DNA of 64,000 bases, from NCBI GenBank assembly GCA_035610365.1, contig CM069437.1, positions 59,978,093 through 60,042,092 on the forward strand. The letters are read 5' to 3'. The DNA comes from Aquatica leii. Its lineage: Eukaryota > Arthropoda > Insecta > Coleoptera > Lampyridae. Below are positions 11,705 to 22,059 of the stretch, one piece after another (position 1 is the stretch's first letter; each line of letters opens with the position of its first letter). The notes below the pieces were generated by a model. The model saw nothing but the letters and a program-made list of their open reading frames with translations. It searched no databases and was not told the origin of the DNA. The translations under genes were made by a program, and so were the position numbers.

Positions 11705-13186
11705 CTACCATGTTTTGTAGTTTACACATATTTGCTACCTTGATGTTCAAAATCGTTATTACCACAATAAAAATCTCATCTTGACAAGATTTTAAAACTT
11801 GGTGATTGTAAACTATTCTTTACGTAAGTTGCAACGCATAAATTTTTATCTAAGGCGACAAGATGTTACGTGGTTTAGCTCGTAACTAAAAAAGAGCCAC
11901 GACTAACTCAGTTGTTCCGACCATAGAGTCGTAGGCTTTGTGGTGTTAAATGATAAAATAATTTAAAAAACGCCAAAAGGATGAAGGATGGGAAACGCCG
12001 TTTAAATCTACCCGCAGCTGAAAAAGAACAAATGACAAGACAAAAGTTGTAACACAGAATGTATATTTATTTTATCACAGACAGTAGTTCAAAGAATACG
12101 AAGAAGGTACATAAGTATAGTTATCTAAAGTTTATCAAACACTATCACGTAATTCTATAACACAGACAAAATATAAACTACGCCCTTGACTGGGCAACAC
12201 GTTGCACAGCAAAGTACCGAGTTGGTCTAGCTTTTACATTCAGAGAAGGAATGATTTTACATCCGTAAATTAAAATACAAAAGTACGAAAATTGAAGATT
12301 TAGAGAATCAAAGCTCACCGTATAATAATATGTGACACAACAAAACAATTTTCATTCTTACAATCGATATGACCGCCAAAATACTAAGCATTAAAATAGA
12401 AAGTGTAATACTTACAATTAATGTTTCTTAAGTAAGGGACTAGCAAGTTCGGACCAGTATTACCTAAAACTTAATTGACATCTATCACAAAAGAAAACGT
12501 ACATACGGTGTTATCACAAGTAAATCCTTTTCTATTTCATACAATCACTAAAAATAAGCGAATGCGCAGTTTCTCTTCAATTAACTTCCTAAATTTAGTA
12601 ATTCTTTCCTTTAAAATAATTGTATTTAACCGCTCAAAAGTCTAGGTGGTGTTGACTCCAGTAGGGTGACATCATAGAAATTTTCCAATTGCTACATATG
12701 TTTATCAACTCTACAGATAAAGAACACGGGTGGAGATATAGAAACCCGCTACAAACATTTATGGAAGAATGAAATTAAACCACAATAAAGTATATAAGTT
12801 CTTACCCTGAATAAAAACTTTCACTAGAATGCGACAATATTATTATTCATATGCATATAGGTGTGCGTGCAACACTTAACGATGAAAGTTTTGTTGGGCG
12901 TACACAACGCTAGATAATGTCTGCGTTCTTCAAACTTTACCGGAAGAATAAAATTGTGTTTTAAAAGTTACATCCTAGGTTCACTCTAACAAAAAGTGGG
13001 CGTACCGAGGATAAATTTTATATTAAAGAATTTTTAACAAGAAATATTTACTTTTTCTTCTTCTAATAGTTTAGCTAGATTTTTTTTTTGCTGTTGGCTT
13101 CAATATTAATTTGTAAAATTTTTAAAATCTTTAATGTCATAATATCCTTTAGATTCAGAAATGAACAGTTTAGCAGAAAAAAATTC
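11705..13186. other. No recognisable gene
   Basis: AT-rich sequence without a sustained open frame or a protein motif that I recognise on either strand. Confidence 0.55.
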
Positions 13187-13189
13187 TAA

Positions 13190-13606
13190 GCCTCGTTTCA
13201 CATGAAGCGCACCATACACGCTACGCCCTATATGCGACGGAGAGCGTAAACGGTTTAACTTCTTTCATATGAAGCAGTAATAAAATAAATTTGAAAGAAT
13301 GTATATAAAGGTTGTTGCTTTTGTCACAACTTCCATCGCCGTGGAAACCAAAAATCGAAGTAAAAAAGGGTACACATGGCAAGCTTGAATTTGATATCAG
13401 TTAAACGCGCGACGTAGCTTGTGAAAGGAAAGTATAGATTCTATGCCATCATGCGCCACGTAGATACGCGCCTTCGACGTAAACCTTAACGCGAGCGTGT
13501 CGCTTTTGAAAAACGCTTCTATGTGAAACCTTGTATCTCGTGCAATGTAAACCTATTTCTAAGCGTAGGGTGGAGCGCGTACAGTACGCTTCATGTGCAA
13601 CGGGAC
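13190..13606. mobile_element. 417-bp MITE, PIF/Harbinger-like
   Basis: The left end GCCTCGTTTCACATGAAGCG (13190-13209) matches the reverse complement of the right end GTCCCGTTGCACATGAAGCG at 17 of 20 positions, and weaker complementarity continues for about 20 bases more. Both ends are flanked by TAA (13187-13189 and 13607-13609). A 3-bp TWA duplication is the PIF/Harbinger pattern. The inside has no open frame and is more GC- and CpG-rich than its surroundings. Superfamily assignment rests on the duplication alone. Confidence 0.75.
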
Positions 13607-13689
13607 TAAATCTTTTTTTATTTGTACCTCAACTAAGATGATTTACGTCACAGAAACTAGGGCGATTTTTTAGCACAACTGTGTACATC

Positions 13690-13765
13690 TTTAAGACGTC
13701 TTTATAAGACATCTTTACGCATAATACCAGACGTCCTCATTAGATGGCCGTAGGATATCTACGAG
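13690..13765. repeat. Short GACGT-type repeat block
   Basis: Contains AAGACGTC, AAGACATC, CAGACGTCC and GAGACATT at short intervals, in the style of the blocks at 6029 and 8195. A weaker set lies at 16690-16745. Confidence 0.45.
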
Positions 13766-14192
13766 ACATTTCTTCTTATGAACTAAAAAAATATTTATAT
13801 ATAGTAGTAATTAGAGCTCGAGCATGACCGATAACATTTATCTATTTCTGTCATATTTTGAAGAATTGTATAATAGAAAAAAATAACAAGAAATATGTTA
13901 ATCGATACTTTTAATGCAACGTGTGTTGACGAGATACGTTTTTTATTGTTTAATTCATATAGTCTTAATAAATGAGTCATAGTCGAGCTTTTGTAATTAT
14001 TACTATAGTTGTCTATTTTCATAAAAAAAGTATCCATCTAAGTTAAAGTACATCCACTTTGTGTTTTTTTTAATTTCTGTGACTTTTTAAAATTTTTTTT
14101 GGGCGGGATATTTTAATTACTTTTCTGTGAGTTTACGTATTGAATAAAAACAAGTTTACCAAATAAAATACAAATTATCATTATTTAAAACT

Positions 14193-15151
14193 GTTGATTG
14201 TAGTATTTACTCGAAGATAGCTAACCGTACGACGTATTTCGTACCAAAAAAGTATCCTCGCCGTTATAAAATTAGCATCGATCCATCTGTCGCTCAGTAT
14301 ATTTACTAACCACTTTGCTGATTGTCGTAGATTACTAAAGAATTTCGATTTTACGTTATAGCGATGTTGCCATGCAGCACTTGAATTACTATAAAGTCTA
14401 AGATTTAGTTTATCGAGTGTTCATAAGAACTTTATCAATTTTTTATCGTGAATTAATTTTTTGGAAAACAAAAATTGCGTCCAATTAAAAAATTAACAAC
14501 TTTTGCTATGTACTAATTTATTTAATATAATTAGTTACGTAAAAGTAATAAAATTATCGTAACAGAAAAGTAATTAAGCAACAATATTTTCATAAATCGG
14601 TAATATTTGAGATTTGACATCGAAAACCTTGATCAACCACGACTTTAATTTGTGATAGTTTAAGTAGTTTACTTTTTCGATAACTTGAGCCATCAACTAA
14701 TGAATTTATAATAATGACAATGGAAATTGTCTTGCATAATAAAAATTATTAAATATAAATTCGTTTACTTTCAACAAATACAATAAGAAGAAAACAGAGG
14801 GAGTTAATCAACATTTCAAATATTTTGACGTAGTAATCTGTGCTTATACCTCTCGTTGCGTGATCAAAGTTTGTGGTTAAATAAAGCTTAAAATTAATTT
14901 ATCATTAATTTACAGATTCGCTTCGTCAGCATATCAAACATAAAGATCAGAAACAGAATTAAAAAATTTAACTACTTTAAGAGTAATCCTAATTTTTTTT
15001 CGAAGATTATTAAAAAGACAATTTCGTTAGTGGTACGCAAATATTATAACAAAAGCTCATCATTTATAGAGAGAAGCGCGCAGTGAAGAAAGTCATGTTT
15101 CACACGTATTAGCACGTAGTCTGGCATCTTCCAGTAAATACTACAATCTAC
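14193..15151. mobile_element. 959-bp element with terminal inverted repeats
   Basis: Left end GTTGATTGTAGTATTTACT (14193) and the reverse complement of the right end, GTAGATTGTAGTATTTACT (from 15151), agree at about 25 of 29 bases when extended. Less exact similarity runs further inward. AAAACT occurs just before the left end (14187-14192) and three bases beyond the right end (15155-15160), so a duplication is possible but not clean. No coding region is visible inside. Confidence 0.65.
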
Positions 15152-15724
15152 GACAAAACTAGATTTTTAAATAATAATCCTAATTATATTAAATTAAAAT
15201 GGATTTAGAGATTATTTCATTGTTTCTTTTCTAGATCAGACGTTTTTTGCTCTTTTTAACTAGTTTTTGTGTAGTTTCTTCCCCTGGTTTTCTGGTTTTG
15301 TGGTGCCTAAAATAATGCAATCATATTAGAGAGGGGTTATTGTAATTTAAAGTTAATAAAACAAATTTATTTCTGGTATTTCTATGTAGTTGTCAGAATT
15401 GACATTTATCTAAACTAAAGAGTTAATAGTGATACTTCTTGTTATTTTGTAAAAATATTGATTGATCTCACTGATTAGATCAGTCAATAAAATATAGTAA
15501 ATGAAAGAAGATTATAACAAGTCCAAAATTGTGTATTTACTGGTTTAAAAAAAAATGTTACGTTAAAATGTCATTATGCAAATACATTAAGAATTTATTA
15601 GACGTTTCACATTTACGTATTAATTGCTGCCGATATGAGTAAATTAAAAAAGTTTTTTTTTTAAATCCACAGCACTAGTTTAACGAATTTACTAGCACTT
15701 GTTCCGTAAATATTTAAAACGGGC

Positions 15725-15754
15725 GATCGAGATTATTTGAGAATAATCTCGATC
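15725..15754. repeat. Perfect 13-bp stem, 4-base loop hairpin
   Basis: GATCGAGATTATT, loop TGAG, AATAATCTCGATC: a perfect inverted repeat. It has no T-tract, and terminators of this kind are not expected in a nuclear insect genome. It may be the centre of a small inverted-repeat element. Confidence 0.7.
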
Positions 15755-17934
15755 TCACTGTATAACTGCTGCAATCAATTTAAAGTACTGAAATCGCAGT
15801 ACCAAATACCACTAGGGTTAAATGTTTATCTAAAATACAATACTTTTGTGCTTATATAACTAATAATTTATTTATTGAAGCAATCCTATAATTTTAAAAT
15901 GTTTGACATTAACTTAATTACGGAAACAAGAAATATTGTCAAGATTTAAATATAACCGAAATTTCAAAATTAGATTATAGAAAAATGCTCAAATAAGCAC
16001 AAACATTGCGGAAAAATATGATTTTAAATAATTGCTTTCATTAAGTTGTCATCTAAAAATCATACAAATAAAAACCGTATTCAAATTATAATATAAATTT
16101 GTACCAACCAGGCTGTTGCAAAGTTTGAAGCAATGTTGTAACATTGTTAAAACTGCAGATATGAGTGATTTGTTCACACTTCTCTTTCTGTTTAAAATAA
16201 GCAGTTAGGGCGTTTTATTGTGTCGTGAACTGTGTCCTTGACTCGGAATTAATAAATCAGATATTTATATATTAAATGAAAATAAGTAGTAATGAATACT
16301 TGTTAACTACAAATACAACGACAAAAGCAATAATAAGTTAAGAAAAGCCGAATATTTGTAAGATGGATGATAGCAACTTTTTGACATAAACTGATTCAGC
16401 GCCACAGTTTACAAGATCCTGAAATATTTCTATATGTATAAAGCAAAATATACGATCTTACCACTTGGAATTGAATTTCGACCTAACTTTCTATGAGAAG
16501 CATCGGAGAATACAATCGGAGGAAAATAGGCATGCACATACTCATTTAAGAAACTGTAGTTTTTTTTCCATTAAAGTTTCATATTGCATTATTTTTAACC
16601 ACAAATCACAACCCACGTATTAAAATGCAATTTGAACAATGAGAAAGGCATCTTTTTGCAATGCAATTGATCTAAAACGTTAAAGACATTCTAAAGACGT
16701 CCATTTTAAGTCTTGGGTTGTAAAGACATTGTTTGGACATAAAACTTATGCAGGTTAATATAACCAAAATGTATTTGTTGACAACTGCTAACAAGGCTAA
16801 TTAATAAGAATATATTATAGACATTTGTTAGCATTTTGTCAACCAAAAGTAATCCGCACTAGTGTTCTTCGAAGGATTCTGCTAAACTTACTGTATACTT
16901 AGCAGGGCGATTGAAGGATGCCTGTTGTTTGGATCTTGCCGGTACATGTTGCGCTTGTGTTCTCGGTGCATTAGTGTGATCTTCCGTACGCGTCCTTTTG
17001 TGAGTGCGTGTTGTAAGTGCGATGCGCGTACTCTCACGAGAACGTGTTACAAATTATATTTTATTGTTTTTTAGTCTATTTTTATTTTACAGTAAAAGTT
17101 ACGCTATGTTAGTTTATCCGGGCGTACTTGAAAAACCTAGAGCAACGCTTTACAATTATTTAATAAAATTTTAACATTCTTCTAATAATTAAATTTCATA
17201 AGTTGCTAGCGATTTTTTTTATTCTAATATAAACGCATGAAATCCTTTTATCTTATTAAAGGCGTGTTTATGCTCGTTTTATTAAAAATGAGTTATGTTG
17301 TAAAAAGAGCTTCAAATTATCGTGTGCTTGGAATTACAAAGCGTAATTATGGGTTATTACAAAGCTTAACGTTTTAGGAAGTGAATAATTTATACGCTTA
17401 GAACACTGTTACTTAAAACATTACCGACATTTCAAAATATTATTTTTAATTCATTAATAAAAAGACATTTTGACAACTCGACACTTTCAGTTTACAAAAA
17501 ATTCTTCGTTAAATAAACTGAAAAAGTATCTTTTTCAAAGTGATTGAATTACGAAGAATTGATTTGATTAAAAAATCGAGAAGGGTTTAAGAAACGCATT
17601 TGGACACTTTCTTGAATATCAAGAATCGTTTAATTTAAATCTATTTTAAAATTAAATTGTTTGAAACAATGTAAGTTGAGTTTTCATTGATTCAAATACA
17701 TTTAACGTTGCCTTTGGTAGACCTATAAATAATTAAAGTCTTTTAACTCAAATCCGTTTAATTTTAAAAGCATTTTGAAAATTAAATATTAAAGTATTAT
17801 TCAATCTTTTCTTGTAGTATAGAATTACGTTAATGTTTTGGGTCTTATTAGTTAAATATTAAAGTATTTTTTAGACATGATGAATTGTTAATGAATTTGA
17901 TTGACATTTTTTGTTTTAGCTGTTAGTTAGTTAA

Positions 17935-17992
17935 TATGCACGCAAATATGCAAAAAAACTGTTAAAATATGCGCTAAAATATGCATTAAAAA
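17935..17992. repeat. ATATGC-rich stretch
   Basis: AATATGC/ATATGCA phrases recur five times within 60 bases. A similar stretch lies at 35765-35865 with ATATGCAAATATG and GCATATGCAAGTATGC. Confidence 0.5.
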
Positions 17993-19783
17993 TATACGTT
18001 TTTAAATTTTATTACGGTTTTGTTATTCATTACTTAAAAAAATTACAAATCCTGATTATATTTGATACTCACATGCTAAATTAAATGCTCAAATGCAAAT
18101 TTACGTCTGCTGCAAATTTAAAATATATGACATCCGTTGGTGAAAGATGTTCATTTGTTGCATCGAGAAGGTTTTGATTTGGCAACACTTCTTATAATTT
18201 ATTTTTAATTTTTTTTTAAAATTTACTCAAACGAAAGTTTGGTTATTGCAACTGCTATGCATGACAAATTTGTTTGGATAAATATCAAATATTTTTAGTT
18301 CATTTTTTTCTAAAATAAGAGATTTTGATACTCTGTGCTTCTTCAGGGTTCAATTCATTGATGATTTTAAATTTTTTGCGTAAAAAATTCCAGCGTATAT
18401 CTGAGTTTCTAATATAGTAATAATTGGTGTAACCGAAACCAGATATTTTTGGCAATTTTATTAAACAGTTGGAGACAACGTGACATTTTGCTGGCGATTA
18501 ATTCAGTTGTATCGGCAAACAGGTTGTAAGCCTCAGTGTTCTAATCTTACAATAAATTAAAAAAGCGTCAAAACAAGTAAATATTTCCCAATACAAAGCT
18601 TGTTTAAATCGGTCGATCACTAAAAGCTACAAATTGACAAAACCCAACTTCTAACAATAATATATTTATTTCAAAAAAAGAAAATATTCGTTAAAATAAA
18701 CTGAGGAATATAGATCAATAACAATTAGAAATTTGTCGACTAATATATTAATATTACAGCTATAGTACCAATTTAGACCTTTTCGTTCAATATTACTTGA
18801 TCAAACTACATCGTCTATTATGCAGTTGCAAAATAAATTGACAATAATAAAAAACTAAAAAAAATATAAGTACTTAAAACTTACCAAACCGACACTTCTT
18901 CGTTAATTGTAGTGACTGTCAGTACTCTTATTTATCTGATTTAATAACGATGCGGGGTAGATAAGCTTATGTACGACGTTTATTTTGCCTTTAGCTATGA
19001 CTGCGTTCAAATGATCGAAAAAATTTGACGGATGTCACGTCAACGTACTCAAAAACAATTATTAGTAAATTTAAGTCAGTATAATCTAACGTTATTATAT
19101 AAAACAGATTAAACACGCTGAAAGCTGACGATTAATAAATACAATTGATACGATACTGATATTAATGTGAGTCTTTGGCGTCACTTCCGATTATGTTAAA
19201 CAAGGTAGACTCTACAGATTACACGCATATCCCCAAAACTCGCTAAGAAAAGTACAAAAATACCGTGACGACGGCATCTTTGAGAATTGTTTTACTACCT
19301 GGGAACGTTGCTTAATTAACCCATAACGCGGAATTCGACCTGGAATACGTTTTCGTTTTCTCTAGCACATCCGCTAAAAGCGTAATAGAAATCACTTTTG
19401 AAGAAACTTTACGAAAAAAAAACTACTTACATGTCTTAAAATAACACCCAGGTATTCGACTATTCAGCAGCGATTTCCAACCGGGAAAAGCAAAAGCGAA
19501 AAACAAGCGTTTGACAGAGATATACCGTTTATCTCTACCTATAAGGAGAATCAGTAACGTACTTAGTTAATTTTAATTTAGAGTAAATTTTTTTGATGAA
19601 TACACAATAAGGACATGTAGTCCCTCCCAGCAAAATTAAAAGTGGAGGCAACCAGAAAAAACTTAAGGAGGTACTTAATGAAAAAATTTAAAAATTATTA
19701 ATTTTTTTTTATTTTTGTTTGTTAATCTACACTATATTCTGCAAAGAATGCAAAAAATCCGATGTCTCTACAAGGTTTAGAAG

Positions 19784-20130
19784 TTACTTAAATTTAAGTG
19801 TAAACTTGGAAGGACTATGCGTTACACAAAAATTGGCTGCTTCAATGCCTAATAAATAAAAAATACGACAACGAGGTATGTTTCCGTTAACTGACAATGC
19901 TAGACCATTCCGAGCAACAATGTTTAGGCTAATCTGCCCATTGCATTTTTGCACGAAGCAAAAGAATTCACCGCCGCACTCAACGCTCTGATACAAACAA
20001 TATCGAAAACATCAGTGCTTTCATACTTCAAATACTCGGGCAATTGAGGTTTTATTTTAGAACCTAAGAAACAGGAGTTTCTGTTGTCGAGCAAGGTTGT
20101 GGTGACTCCACATTTACTAAACAAGTTGCA
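19784..20130 (-). other. Coding-like stretch, unrecognised
   Basis: Two overlapping minus-strand frames (20124 down to 19924, then 19996 down to 19784) have ordinary amino-acid composition, for example LPEYLKYESTDVFDIVC and CGGEFFCFVQKCNGQISLN. They could be one gene with a frameshift near 19950. They follow the candidate LTR and leader at 20700-21644 on the same strand, where a Gypsy gag would be expected, but I see no gag motif. I cannot assign a family. Confidence 0.25.
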
Positions 20131-20372
20131 TTCAATGTCATTTCTGCAGGCTTTTTACTTGAAAACCGCCTTTTTCTCTTCTTGAAAACCGGACCCGTTC
20201 TCGGCATATTTGAAACGAGTAAAATAAAATCTCTGCAATAAACACAAGTAAAACAATAACACTACAATATACGAACAGGAACAAGAACTTTGAAAAGCAA
20301 AAACGACTACTAAAGATAAAAAACAAAACTTTTTTGTTTTTTGCTTCTGAACTGTTGTATTTTTTCTATTTC

Positions 20373-20660
20373 GGTACACTTTTCTTCAAAACTATGACAG
20401 GTAATTGAGCGTGTTTCTTTGAATCTTATTCATGGCAACGCTAGTAACAAACGCAGCAGAGCGAATTTTAAAAGTCCAGCTGGTTTTTCTTTACTTTACT
20501 TTTAATAAAACAATAAAATTTTCAAACTTTCTAAGTCAAAAAAAAAATTACTATTTCCTTAAATTAAATTCTACCTGCTGTACAGCTTTAAAACTATGTA
20601 AAGAAAACGTGTTCAAAATTTCACAAAAATCGATTTAGCAGTTTTTGAGAAAAGTGTACC
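20373..20660. mobile_element. 288-bp element with inverted ends
   Basis: GGTACACTTTTCTTCAAAACT at 20373-20393 is nearly the reverse complement of the sequence at 20640-20660, with 19 of 21 bases agreeing. Flanking TC on both sides is too short to count as a target duplication. There is no convincing open frame inside. Confidence 0.5.
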
Positions 20661-20699
20661 TCAATTTGCATGGAAAATGGCTCCGTTTAGTACACTCTT

Positions 20700-21190
20700 A
20701 AAGAAGACGTAAGGTTTGACATAGGCTAAAGATCAAACCCTAAAATCCAAACCCCACTCAAATATAATAACATCCAACCTAAGAAAAAATATAGTTGACT
20801 GACTATATTTCAAAAGTTGCATAAAACGGAATAAACAGAAGGCACTTGTTGTAAAGTCGACAAAAGTCAAAACTTTAGCAAAACAAGAAAATCAACGCAG
20901 CCCCATAGACCTTACTCAGTAAAAATTCACACAAACCAAGAGAAAAGAAGAGATATAAGAAAGAGAAAAGTTTAGACCACGACCAAAAACAACGTTGTAA
21001 AATCCCATAGAACCCCAGCCCACAGATACAAATCCCAACCTGAATATAAAACCCAGGAAACCCATCAGGACAAAACAAAGTACAATAAGAAGACAGAAAA
21101 ATAACGGTACCCAAACCCACGAGACTAGAAAATTAGCCTAAAAATACGATCACAGCCTAAGGTTTCCTCATTGAAGTCCCGGACGATTGT
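20700..21190 (-). other. Strand-skewed region, possible retroelement leader
   Basis: The plus strand is unusually rich in A and C (minus strand in T and G), with repeated phrases such as CCCAACCT, AAACCCCA and CCCACAGATAC. No open frame looks real. It lies just past a candidate LTR on the minus strand, so it may be the untranslated leader of a Gypsy element. This is inference. Confidence 0.3.
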
Positions 21191-21191
21191 G

Positions 21192-21644
21192 TGGCGTTGA
21201 AGTCTTAACTACACCTCAAACCCTTGCGACAAGATGTAAAAGCGCAATCTTGGATCTCCGAACGTTAGTCTACACACTGACCCTAATAGAATTCCGCTCA
21301 CCCAGGAAAGAATCTGATCTATGACCAGAGAAAACAAGAACCAAGAAATCTCTCCACCTTAAAAGTAGATAAAAGAGGAAAGAAAAGCATCCTAAAATTA
21401 TGCCTTTAAATCCAAAAATGAAAAGGACTTCAACTCGCAATTGCTCGATTGTAACCGGAAACGGTGCCTCTTGTACAACCACAACATCTTACGCACCGGT
21501 TAAGAAGAATTGGACACTCCTGCCAAACTCCATCTAATACGCCGTTATGTCCCCAGAAAAGTATTTTGCTTGGTCTACAGTTTGAGGCTACCGAGTCGAG
21601 GACAACCAACCTTCTCGGACACGTAATCGTTGGGTCCCACAACA
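21192..21644 (-). repeat. Candidate LTR of a Gypsy element
   Basis: Read on the minus strand, the GTGGGGGAAGGAGGGGAGCG stretch at about 21648-21667 resembles a polypurine tract. It is followed by TGTTGTGGGACCC starting at 21644, a normal LTR beginning. About 450 bases later, after ACACA, comes TCGTCCGGGACTT (about 21176-21188), which resembles a primer-binding region. The pol pseudogene at 22060-25990 lies upstream on the same strand. The far boundary is a guess because no second copy of this LTR is in the window. Confidence 0.4.
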
Positions 21645-22059
21645 AACGCTCCCCCTCCTTCCCCCACTCATGATGACAGATCGAATGAAGAGAAAGAAAG
21701 ACACTAAACAGCAAATCTAAAACCAACAAAGGAATAACACTTATAAGGAATCTGGTTACAATCGACAAAAGTCGTATCACTCTGAGTAAAAAAATTAACC
21801 AGCCATCCGAGCAGTCACCAAACCTCGAACCACTATAATAACCAATACCAATAATAAACGACATTAATTTTGCTTAAACGTAGAAACTAAATGAACCAAA
21901 AGAAAATAACCCAAATCGAAAGCATAGTTAATCGTTTTAAGAAGCCACAGACGATTTAGAACGTAGTTTACGTCATTTACACCAAGAAGGATATAATAAC
22001 AACACGTTGACAAACCGACATTTTATCTGGTGTGGAGTCTCGTTTGAATCAGAATCCAA

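Larger units (their letters stand above)
15152..19780. other. Long AT-rich region, no recognisable gene
   Basis: No protein similarity was found. Noted inside are a perfect hairpin (15725-15754), a weak GACGT block (16690-16745), a CG-richer patch with ACGCGTCC/TGCGATGCGCGTAC phrases (16900-17050) and an ATATGC-rich stretch (17935-17992). None of these identifies a gene. Confidence 0.55.

Noticed and set aside
13795-14037. 80-codon minus-strand frame
   Set aside because: AT-driven low-complexity composition, no match, not supported by context.
15725-15754. Bacterial-type transcription terminator
   Set aside because: The stem is perfect but is not followed by a T-tract, and the window is clearly eukaryotic.
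21430-21864. 144-codon open frame on the minus strand and a plus-strand frame at 21464
   Set aside because: Both run across the purine tract and candidate LTR start of a Gypsy element. The composition is not protein-like and no motif is visible.
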